Shown here piece after piece: positions 35,681 to 47,100 of a DNA stretch of 64,000 nt (its first letter is position 1; each line of letters starts with the position of its first letter). Source of the stretch: Gnetum montanum. Its lineage: Eukaryota > Streptophyta > Gnetopsida > Gnetales > Gnetaceae. The notes beneath the pieces are model-generated. The model made no database searches. It saw only the letters and a program-made list of their open reading frames with translations, and was not told the DNA's origin. A program made the position numbers and the translations under genes. The stretch spans positions 1,071,911 to 1,135,910 of the forward strand of contig MNCI01037673.1 in NCBI GenBank assembly GCA_015680685.1, read 5' to 3'.

Positions 35681-38560
35681 GATGACACCCAAAGGAAAGC
35701 ACATGCAAGAACGAGGATTGTCCCAACCAAGGGAGAAATGGCTTAGAATGAGAAGAGGCTAAGAATAGCCCTAGGAAGAACCATTGGCAACTCATGCCAC
35801 AGGTCCTCTTAGGGAGGAGGCAAAAGTGGAATCTATTAGATAGATTTCAGAACCAGTAGTAGCAGCAATAGAACACTCCCATCGAGATGATGCACCAACA
35901 TAGCTAGTAAGCCTCCAAGTGACCTTAACAGAGGCTTGGGTAAATCAAATAAAATCGAGGGAGGTCCAAAAATAAGTGCTCTAGGAGTTAAATTTTGGCC
36001 CTTTTCTAGAGCATGCACCAAGAGAAGTATAGGACCAACTGAAGGCCTCTCCCATGTGGCCAATCATCACTTCCACAGGGGAGTGGTATATGGGAGAAAC
36101 ATTCTTATTCTGGAACAACAGGTAGCCTAGATACATAGTGAAAATCAGGGACATCTTAGTGTCCTACTCAACACAGGGCATTACTATAGTGCTTGGGTTG
36201 CTCGAAACAAGGTCAAATCTCGTTGAAATTCCAATGTAGATAGATTTGAACATTAAGAAAGAATCGGTACAATAGTGCTATGGTGTCAATCACAAGGAGT
36301 TTGATGCGCTCACACCAGTAGAGAGGATTTATTATAAGATTGTGGCCTTTTACCTCAATCCCATGGTGATGCCAAGAAAAATCACCATCTTCTTTGCTTG
36401 AGCATGTGCCATTTTGAGTGGGAGATTCTCAGTCAACCTTCCGCAATTGATCTATCTGGAGATGGAGAAGTGATTTAAAGAAAATGAACATGGAAGGAAT
36501 ACACTCCCCTTTCCATGCCTGATCAGAAAACTCTATTGAAGGGGAGGGATATTTCATTACACCAACAACACTATCCAAACTATCTTGGTTGCGAACTAGG
36601 CAGAAATGATGAAGGACAAGACACCTATGACTATAATTCAAGAAGAGGAATAGTGACCACCACCTCCACCTACCACTCAAACAATAGTGCCAGACACTAC
36701 TGTAATCGCCCAACAGTTGTGAGAATACAGAGAATGACTCTTGAGTGAATAAGAGTAAAGAGTAGGCACAAGTGGTGGGGACCCATCTGTATATAGACCA
36801 GCTATGAGTCATCTTAATAAGGTGGCTTGAACAATTAGTTTGATGGGGAAGGGTGGACCTATTTTCTTAGCCTAAAGAACGTAGCTACCTGCAAGGTCGA
36901 ATTTGAGTGTTAGGGAGGTCACAGTATCTCTCACAGAATAAAAATTACTCCTAGAAATTTCTAGGAACACTACAACCTTCTTACTGCACTTGAAGGAAGG
37001 CAAGGGGCAACTGTATTGGTGATGAAACACCAAGGGCAAGAGACAACAGTAGAAGTGGGCACAAATCGAATTGTCGAAACTCTCAACACACTTGTGGCAC
37101 CTGTACTAGACATCATAGCACTCAAGGATGTGTAGATGTCTAAAGGAATCATAAGTGGTAGAATAAGTGCAGCATGGCATGAGGAACTACTAGATTGACT
37201 CATGGGAACTAGGTAACCACTTTCGAATGTCTTTGACCTTCCGAACAACATCATTGCAACCTAGTCGGAGCTATTGGAGGCAAGGGGCAAAAATATCATA
37301 TTGCAGGGGCAACTTGAAATAGCTAGGAAGTAGAACAAAGGCTTGGCTACGAAAGTTGCCAAACGAAGAGCCCAAATTGCCAATCCCGCATTTCTTAACC
37401 TGGCACTAATAAGAAATGAAGCTATGGAATAGCTTCAGACCAAACTCAAAGGGGTTGAGGGTGCAATGGAGATGATGGTTTTTTATCAATCCTTGGTAGA
37501 GGCCACACAACACATGATTCAGAAGGCCTTGAATTGAACCTGCCAGGAGAACATACAATTGACTGCAAAGAATCTTTACTTGCGGAATGTTGATGCACAC
37601 AAAGAATAATTAACAGATTTCATCCATTAATAATAGGAGCAACTGGCTAGAGTAAACACTGAATTGAGAAAATTGGCAGTGAAAAATAGAAATCTCTCCA
37701 TGGAGGAAGTCTATGCCCTTCGCTAGAAAACTATGATTGAAGTAGCTACCTAGAAATTGGAGGCTCTCAAATTTGAGAGAGTTAAGGACCATTATAGAGA
37801 ACAGGTTGGTCTATACAAGGAGGTAAATGAAAAACTCATCCAGTTGGCAAGGGTAAAAATGAATGAAGCCCTCTAGCAACTCCAGCAAGGCAAAGAAGTT
37901 TGGAAACCCATTAATGATGGGATAAATGCCTACAATAAGGAAAAAATATGCACAAAGCAGTTGCAGATCGAGGAGAAGATAGAGTACATGGAGCTTGCCA
38001 ATCTCCATTATGCAAATCTGGCCATGTTGACTACCAGATGGCTATAGTCTGAATTAGAGAAATAGGTGGCCAACTTGTGCTTACTGTACAAGGCTGAGTT
38101 CAAGCACCACAAGGACACCAAGGAAAAGCTTATGGTGGCTAACGCTAAACTAAAAGTTCTCAAGGCATACTTCACAGATCAACGATTAACTATCGAGAAC
38201 CTAGCCAGAAGGATGAATGACTATTAGGAGTTGTAGAACATAGTCAAGGTATTTGACATCGAATAGAAATAGTTTGCTACCTAGTTTGTCACTATAAAAG
38301 AAATGTTCCCAATAATGCCTTGTTCATGGGATGTCCCCGTTTGAGCCCACATTGGTGATGTCGTGTGGACTATGAATGATCCCCAAAGCAAGGAGGAGAA
38401 GATGAAGGCATTACTTGATGTCTTTTACCTTCCACTAGAGGTTGTAGCCATAGCAGGACAACCACAGTGGCCATAGCCACTACATGTGCCTGAAGCTAGT
38501 GAAGGTCCTTTAGAGCCTTAGGAGCCTTCATCACTTGGGACTGTCTGATCTTCACCACCA
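35681..38560 (+). pseudogene. Third ORF of element A (post-integrase), broken
   Basis: One frame, starting at ATG ACA CCC AAA GGA AAG, stays protein-like over nearly 3 kb despite many stops. Its first third contains NPMVMPRKITIFFA and VNLPQLIYLEME, resembling the plant-transposon protein domain seen in extra ORFs of Athila/Tat-type elements. The later part is rich in heptad-like Leu/Lys/Glu segments (KEKLMVANAKLKVLKAYF), predicting coiled coils. It occupies the position of the env-like ORF of Athila elements, but no signal peptide or membrane span was recognised. Function unknown. Confidence 0.5.
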
Positions 38561-38773
38561 TCTTTGTGCCATCAGAGGATGTGTTGTCCAAATTTTTTTA
38601 ATCATGTCATGGTGTTCAATTTTGTGTCCTGAACACCACAATTTTTTGTAATTTGTTGATTTGTACACTCAGGCACTCAATTTTGTCAAGTCAGTTGTTT
38701 GTTAAGAGTTAGTCAATAATCCCATACCTTCCCAATTTTGTAAAAGAACTCAAGGATGAGTTTTCTTTCAGTC

Positions 38774-38782
38774 ATGGGGGTA
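38774..38782 (+). promoter_or_regulatory. Polypurine tract of element A
   Basis: atgggggta lies directly before the 3' LTR start. The same motif precedes the LTR at 365, and the preceding 60 bp are also alike in both places. Confidence 0.7.
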
Positions 38783-39713
38783 TGATGAAGCATCAAAAGT
38801 GTTGCATTGATGGGCCTCCATTGATGGGGCATCAATTATGTGGTGTTGCCCCGTTGACGGAGCCGTGTCGACGTAGCATTTGCTATGTTGACGGGGTCTT
38901 GTCGATGCAACCTTAGAGCAAAAACTATAAATACAAGCTCCCAACCCTATTTATGGAAATCAGATTCATAGTAGTAGCCAAAATCTTGCAGTTTTTACAT
39001 TTGAAAGTTAGAATATTTTCCCGAGTGTCCACAGTAGGAGTCATTGAGTGTATGGATCTTTATTTCAGCGTTATTGTACCTGAGCATGATAGTGTGTACA
39101 ACAATAAAGACGAACTTTTTGATAAACCTTGCAACATTATGGATAGTTTAGATATTTATTCATGCATTTACTACTTCTAGTTATTTAATTGATGTTTCCT
39201 AGTAATTAAGCTAATTAAGCAAGATAAGCTAGATAGATTAAATACATAAGTACAACCGCTTCAAGTGTAACACGTATTCGCTTGGTAATCCTAGCAGTGC
39301 TATTGTTTGGTGCGCCTAGTAGCATAACACTTGGTAACCCAACAGTGGATATGTGGGTTTAAGACATGTATAGAAAGTGGGATCTGATGCTTATGTTAGG
39401 ATTAGTCAAAGATCAGTTAGTTAGATTAAATTAGTCATTAAGTCACTTCATCTCTCTCTCCTTAAGCATCAGAACTATAAAACATAAAAACTATAAAAAT
39501 CATATGTCTCAATTACACTTAACCATACCATGCGCATCACAAGTGTAATTGGGAAGACAACAAATGACCTTAGAGTATGGTTCACTGCCTAGAAGACCAA
39601 TGTACCAGAAACTATAGAGTCCATAGAATTCAACTAGATTATGCGTGAATGCTTTGTGATTCGTATGGTTGGACATAGGGGTACCTTCAACCACTCATCA
39701 CTACTACTCATCA
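38783..39713 (+). mobile_element. 931-bp LTR shared by element A (3') and element B (5')
   Basis: Starts TGATGAAGCATC and ends CTCATCA. TATA at about 38926-38933, aataaagacgaac near 39104. Followed at once by a primer site and gag of another element, so one LTR serves as the end of A and the beginning of B. Confidence 0.85.
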
Positions 39714-42115
39714 TTGACGCCATTACCAGAGATGGTGCTAGTTATCTATATTAGTTAGATTATAAATGATTGCTGTGAAAGTATTAATGATTTACCTTTT
39801 AGAAAATATTAATATTTTAATTGGCATACATTATCAAACAAAACCATGTTTTTTTTCACATAGGGCCAATAATGCATCATATGATGAAAACACTAGTAGG
39901 AAAAATGATAGGATTTATATTGAGGAAAATTGGAGTAAACAACCACAAGCAGGGGCTTCCTATGCTCATTTAGACTCCTACTACACTCAAAGAATATGTT
40001 CAACTAATGCAAACAATCCTAGAGGAGATGGAGTAAGTCCTAGAGCAAGGAGGGCATCAAGGCCTAGGACCTCCTCCAAACCTAGAAGAGATAAATCAAG
40101 GGACCATAGTGGGAGATATAGCAACCATGGTGATTCTTCTAGTTTCCCATCTTCCTCTTCCTCTTCCACATCTAGTTCTAACAAGGATGAATGTAGGTAT
40201 AGAAACAGAGATATACTAAGGGGTCAAGATGACGATAGAAATAGAAATAGATGAGATCATCAAAGTGAGCATAGATGAGATCATCAAAGTGAGCATAGAT
40301 GAGATCATCTTAATCAAACAAATAGAAATAGAAATAATCACCATAACATGTTTGATGATGATGAAACCTTGTTGGCTATTAGGAGCATGATGATAATGGG
40401 GGTAGTTAGAATACCCCACAGGCACCAAGGGGAAAGTTACTTAAAAGGCTTGATATGAATAATGTTCCTAAATTTGCAAGAGGCTATAACTCTAATCCAC
40501 AACATCACTTACAAGCCTTCTATGATGCCTGCACCTTGCAAAAGATCGAGAGTGAGTAGCAAAAGCTTAAGCTCTTTCCTATGATTTGAAAGTTGGTATG
40601 AATCATTAAAACTAGCTTTAATCCACCGATGGTCCATAATGTTGGCGTTTTTCAATGAAAAATACCAAACCTATGTGAGAGTGTCCAACTTGAGAAAAAA
40701 AATCCAAGCATGGAAGTAAGAACAACATGAACCCTTCGATATGGCCTTAGACAGATACTATTCTTTACTATATAGATGTCCAGGTCATGGATTTTCTCAA
40801 AAAGAGTAGCTTCTCCACATCATAGATGGGCTTTGTACCCCAATGAGAAAGACCTTTGGCATCTATGCCCAAGGGTGATTATTTGAATTAAAAGCCATGA
40901 GATACAAAGGCTAGTTGAGCAGGTGGCAAAAGAAGAGGGAAAGCTATGTAAACGAGAGAATGTAGAGGAATATAACTAGGACCCAACTCTTCAAACAAGA
41001 GAAGTCCATATGTATGATAAGGAAAAGAGGAAGCTCTTGATGAGTTGATTTCACAACAGACCTTGCCAATACAAAAGGCTATCGTTGAGATCGAAGAAAG
41101 ACTAGATGAGATGTAGGAGTTGATGAATGAAAAAGTTACAACCTACTTGAAAACCATAGGGGAGAAGGTAGTGTAGAAAGAATCAAGTGATCAACACAAG
41201 AAGACAAAATAGACCAATGAAATAGGTAGGAACACTTATCATCAAAAAGGGAAAATGGCCATAGTAGAAGAGGTTTTTGACTCAAATATAGAAGATGATG
41301 ATGAATGTGACATTTGCTAATACGATCATCAAAAGGGCTATTGCCTAGTAATGTTACATCTGCATGAGTATGGGGCTTTTGCTTTGAATACCAAGTTTGT
41401 ACAAAAGTAAATGCTTGGGAAATTATCTTACTCATAAGGTAATTATAGACAGTCCTACCATCAATTGTACTATTCTAGTGGGACTTCTTATCAACCTCAA
41501 AACTACTATCAATTGTAGTGGCAAAAACCACAATCATGGGGAATGCCATCATCAAGAAAGCAATACCCTTATTAGCAGCTGGACCCATATGACTACTATG
41601 TTCAACAACCTATTTCTCCAAATGGTTCTACTTCCTTTACCTCGAATCACTATTATCACTCTCTTGAATATCGTCAACCCATAGCATCTCTTGTGGGATT
41701 ACCATCTCAAATCTCTTATCCTCTGTGACATTCTCAATATTCTCATACTTCCCTCCACCATATGTCACTAGCAACAACACAGGAAGGATTGGTACCACAA
41801 CATCAATAAAAGAATGTCATTTGTGGTGCTAACATACATGTAAATGATAATGCTAGTAGATCTCAACCACAGTCCCGAAAACATCCTTTCTTTAGGACAG
41901 TTTTCACACTTGAGCACAAAACTCATAGACCTACTGGCTCATCAAAATCAGCACAGGGCCAACCTGGTGCAACACCATTCCTCACCAAAACAATGTCTCC
42001 CAATCCTATGCAAGGGCCAACACCCATTACCATTCTAATGCAGAACATAACAAATGAACCTATCATTGTGGAAAGACAAGCAATTCCATGCATCACTAAT
42101 AATTTAGGGTGTAAT
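39714..42115 (+). pseudogene. Element B: primer site and gag, truncated
   Basis: tgacgccattaccagaga (39715-39732) is a tRNA-Asp-type primer site in which all five differences from the consensus are G-to-A. A gag follows: Arg/Ser-rich stretch with a Ser run (about 39850-40250), a degenerate ATAGATGAGATCATC-type triplication (40250-40310), core NNVPKF...HHLQAFYDACTLQKIE (about 40455-40550) and a Tyr/Gln/Pro-rich tail (41400-42060). Homologous to gag of element A. It ends about 42115, where DNA of the NLR duplication begins; no protease, pol or 3' LTR follows in the window. Confidence 0.7.
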
Positions 42116-44141
42116 TTGTTGAATATAAGTCTTCATGCTTACTTGTAATACCAATTCATTTTTATAGTTAAGAAGATGATTTCACTTATGTTGTGAATTT
42201 TATCACTTTGTCTAACATGACCTTATCTATATAGATTAATGAAAACATTGCTTAACTTTTCAAAAGCCACATATTTCAATTTACTATCCACCAACAAGTT
42301 TGTAATAGCTTGATCATAAGCAAAAGCCACTTGGGTACTTCTAATGTAGCATGCTATATGATGCACTTTTTCTTATAATGTTCATCCAAGAAATTTTTAT
42401 TAACTCACTCATAGTTTTAACACTTCTATTTCCATTTCAAGGATATTGATTCGGTTTAGGAGATAGATGAACTCCGTGGAAGATCTTTTGGTAAATGCCC
42501 TTGGTAGCATTACATTCCGCTATGCATGTCCTGTGTGCTAGGAGAACTTGTAGTTTGTTATCCACATCCTCTCATTTCGGTTTCAGCTTCATTAAGTTCT
42601 TACCTTCATGCTTTATTAAATATGGTTAAGAGCGATTCTTAGTGAAGGTGTCCATTATACCATCCTTGCATCTTGTTGCCAATTAAACTTCTTTATAACA
42701 TGCTGTTATGATTATTCAATGATCAATAATTGGATTATGATTATGATTCATGGAAACACGTTCAACTGCCCACCCCAAAATGTAAAAACCCTAACAAACA
42801 GTGGCACGAAGAGGTGCCTAAACAGCGCTCCGTGGATTGTCTGATAGTCTTAACAATTGCACTGACATGAGATCTTGATGAGCCTAAGATTTTTCCTTTT
42901 AATTATTTCTTCGGCTTTTAATGTAGCGTATCACACAGTTCGGGTAAGAAGTTAGCAACTTATGAATTTTTGCAACTTCATTTGTAATGTGTTGACCGCT
43001 CCTAATTTGTATGTCTGGTTGGTTTTGAAAACCAAAGTTCGGCTCTCAGGAGGCAGAATTTCAAAGAGGCAAAGAGCTCTCTAGGGCCGTAGGATCCGTG
43101 TGGCCAGTGTCATTAGCAGAGTTTATCATAATCATAACAGTATTATCTCTATTTTGTCTGCATTTTACTGCATATTTAATAATATTGACAAATTCATCTT
43201 AACAGAATCTCTTCCACTGATCAGTCCAGTTTTTAAATTACATGATTGTAAATTGTAATACCAAAGAGCTGAAGTTAGGTTTAATAGGTTGGTTGGAAGA
43301 TGGAAATTCCATGTATCCATTGTCGCCGATGAAGCTTGATAGGTAGGAAAGTTAAAAAATTAGCAAAACATAACATGCATATTCGGACTTCGAAAATATT
43401 TTGTTCCATATATAGTTGGTGGGATAATAAAAACATATCTATGTTTTAGTCATTTCTTTTGACTATGTGGCTTTTAAGATGCCTTACCAACTCTCTTAGC
43501 ATGATGAGAAAGAAACTGAGGTATCATGGCTTGACTTTGTTTAGTCTGTGAAGGCAAACGCAACCCTTACTAGTGACCTTATTAGTACTATTTATTTTCT
43601 TTATACTCTAAATTAATTAGCTATACATATATTGGTATGAGGATCCAATTAATTGTTAAAAAATATAGACTTGATTCTTTCCTTAAAAAATATGCAAAGG
43701 TTGTAGAACTCAGAGAAGCATCATGATACATCCAGGAAGACCCAGTAAAAACATAGAGCGCACACAACATAATAATGTAACATAGAAGCAGGCTTTCATA
43801 CTCTTTTACGAATATTTTGTTGCTTTCTTAACTGAACAGAGGCTTTCTTTGTGATATAGCTGATATAACTGCAGTATCTAACAATCTTTTGTAATTTATG
43901 TAGGATTTCAACATATTCTCCTCGCTAATAGACCAAGCTTTTTTCACCTCTTGATAGAAGTGAATGAGAAAGAAGAACTCACATAGTTGATCACATATTG
44001 CTGACAAGGCTAAATCGATGATGATTCTAACTTGTTCTCCATATATTCTTTAACATAACTATGGTCATAAAAAAATTTCTTTTAACATAACCATACTCCA
44101 AACCTATCCACAAATGGAACATACTTCAAAACAGCAACAAC
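42116..44141 (-). other. 3' flank of NLR copy 1 (duplicated unit)
   Basis: No gene seen. From about 42127 the sequence matches copy 2 flank: 42127-42180 corresponds to 54422-54471 and 42185 onward to 56062 onward. The roughly 1.59 kb between is present only in copy 2. The right end should contain the NLR copy 1 3' UTR. Confidence 0.6.
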
Positions 44142-47100
44142 TCAACATGTAGAATGTGCCTCTGCTATTGCCTCTTTCTGCTTGGCTTGCATGGCCAGTG
44201 TAAACATGTAAGGCTTCCAACAGGTTTCACACAAATCAAACTCACAAAGACTACAACCAAACACCTTATCCTCTCTAGTGTCACAGACACTGTCACAGAC
44301 ATCACATACGAATTCACTGAGAGTGTCATTTAAAAATGGACGTGAACATATCTGATGCTCAGAATGGAGTGGATGACCATCTATTGAATCCACAAAAAAG
44401 GTTTTTATAAAAGCATTGCATTTCCCCTTTTTCAGACTGTCCTTCAACTCTTGTTTGATAACAGCATCATCACCGTTTTCTTCTTCATTAGGTGCTTCTT
44501 TCATAAGCATGGTTATAGGATACTCTGCATATTGGGTGATGATAATTCCATCTTGAACTAGCATCAGCCTTGGAATGGTGAAGGTAAATATCCCACCATG
44601 ACAGATACGCCACGAAAGGAGTACCATATCACTGTATAAGAGAGGTTTCCATGGCATTGTACTCATAATACTTGTGTATTTTTGATATGACACATGCTCA
44701 CCTTGCAATTTAATAGTAAAAGGATAACCTATGTGCACAATATCAAATTTGTGGTCATGATGTGTTTGTTGCCACAGCTGCTCCACTTTTTCTTGCCACA
44801 GATTAACAACCGATTCCAAAGAGTTTGCAAATATAAAAACCAGATTTCCTTGCAATTTATCCTTGAAAATCTGCATCAAGGCACAAGTCAAAAGACTTAA
44901 AATCTTTAGTGGGGCAATAATACACTGAAAGAGTATCAAACAATAAGGTATACAAAGAACATATGATATAGATCTGAAAGAAGGAAGACGAAGTTGGTAT
45001 GAAGGTTTTGAAATCCTGGAAAGTCTAACCAAAACTAAAGTAAGTACAGAAGGAACTTTCATTAAAAAAAAAAATGGCTAAATTCAGATGTGTGCATAGT
45101 GATAGTTAGTAGATGCTTCCATTATATTAATTTTGGTCATAAAAAAATGGACATAAAGAGGCATGTTCACCTAATCTCATTTAGCTAGAATGCACATTTT
45201 ACGTGTCCATGAGGAGACTTGTAATGTTAAATGACATGTATAAAAATAATGAATCAGAAAAGCTCACATACTATGGTGTTGACATTTAATATTCACCTTT
45301 TCACCCATTAAAAGTAGCCATGGAGGTTTGGTTGAAGTGCTAGATGAAACTATTGTCTGCACCTGACTGACAAAGTTGCTTCCAGAAGAAATGTCACCCA
45401 CACCAGCAGACTCTAAAAATAGTGCTGTTTGCAGAAAATCTTCCGATGCCTCTCCTTTTTCATCTACATAGTGTAGTGTTGAGTTTGAATAAATGGAAGC
45501 ATCTACAGAAGGTGGAACCAACGGTTCAGCAGGTTGTAATAGTGCCCAGCAGCAGTCTGGCATGTTTTTCATCATCCTTCTATAACTTCCACAGCCCAAT
45601 TTCACATCCCTTCCCATATCTTTTGGGTTGAAATGAACAATCCACACAATTTTCATGTTCAAGGTTTCTGATAAATGCTTCAACAAAATAAGGTTCCACA
45701 TATGCAGCGGACTTTCATATATACAAAATTTTTCATTTGATGATAATATGTCTTTGGCCTTAGCCTATCACATCAAAAAATAACACGTTAAATAAAATTT
45801 TTAAGAAAAATGTTCAACTGATTAAAAAGGGCCCCAAAAGAGCCTTTTAGGAAAAGTGCTTGTAAATGAAATGTGCAATTCATTTTCTCTGATCTTTCAG
45901 AAATCAATTGCAACTGAAGATGAATGTAGTATGATCTGAAATGTCTTGCAAAGAAATAATATGCAAGCTATGGATAGTAATGGAGAAAAATGCAAACCTC
46001 CTTGCCATTTTTATCTGTAAGTGTGTACATATTTTTCTTCATGGCATCTACCAGGAATGCTTTATCAGAGGCATATTTGCTTTTGTATTTCTCAATGTTA
46101 GATGATTTCTTTTTTTGGATTAGTTGTCCCAATGACACCATCTGTCTGTCAAATGAATCATCTTCATCAGAAGATACATTACCAAGATCATGACCCCCAT
46201 CGGTTTGCGTTGGGGGTTCAAACCCTCTCTGATAAAGTACTTTTTCTTCATCTGGTTTTGCAAATTTCAAAACACCGCTTTCGTCCTTTATCAGATGTGC
46301 AACAATAGCTCCAAATGCAACTAAATCTGCTTTTAACCGCATAAAAGAAAACAGATGCTGAAGGCACAAACGCCGTTTTCTTTCCTGTGTGCGAATAGCC
46401 ACGGCTCGCGTTGGACATTTTCCCATGAACTTGAAGATGGATTCATCCATCTTTGCTATAACTTCTTCTGTTTCAGATTCTGCAAAGCGCTTGAAGAACA
46501 CTGTCAACATTGTACCATCTTCAGAATTTAGAAAGGGAAAATCAGTAAAATTAAAGAATTCGGTAATGCAAAACAATGTCACAGAATTGCAATCCTCTAG
46601 TGGCAAAGAATTATGACTCTTGATTTCTCCATTGCCACTGCGTTCTACAAATGGCCCGTTGAGCAATACTGTTGTTGCAGTCCTTTCACATGATCTGGAT
46701 TTCAACCACTCGATTGACTGTCATAACAATTCATGGAACAGTCAAAACATGAAAGAATCCGATTGCATGTCAAAATAAATGAAATGAATTCAACATTGTT
46801 CATGGACTCTTACCCATCAAACAGAATTGCGGATTTAATACACCTATATCCTATGCTCTTACCAGCTTGATTTATGTGTCTCACAGTATAAAGGACCAAG
46901 CTCTATGATTTTGTTTCAACTCCACCGCTCTTGATGATTTTGTTTCAAACTTTAAATGTCTCTTACATATCCAATGGAAAGATTCCCTATTCAATACTTA
47001 ATACATAAAAAAGTAAACAGTGAATGCTACCTCAATCACCAAAGATGGAGCGTCAGTGTTGTTCTTGAGGAATTCCCACCGCTGCTTCAAATGTTGGCTG

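Larger units (their letters stand above)
26315..39713 (+). mobile_element. Athila-like Ty3/gypsy retrotransposon (element A), decayed
   Basis: Full order: 5' LTR, primer site, gag, protease-RT-RNase H-integrase, spacer, long third ORF, polypurine tract, 3' LTR; 13.4 kb. Assignment to Ty3/gypsy rests on integrase following RNase H. The Athila-like placement rests on the tRNA-Asp-type primer site, the RT box VFMDDFS, the IN block FDIWGIDFMGP and a large ORF after pol. All coding parts contain in-frame stops, and catalytic Asp is lost in IN, so it is non-autonomous. No 5-bp target repeat brackets it: ccact precedes the 5' LTR, whereas the sequence after the 3' LTR is the primer site of another element. 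Confidence 0.85.
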
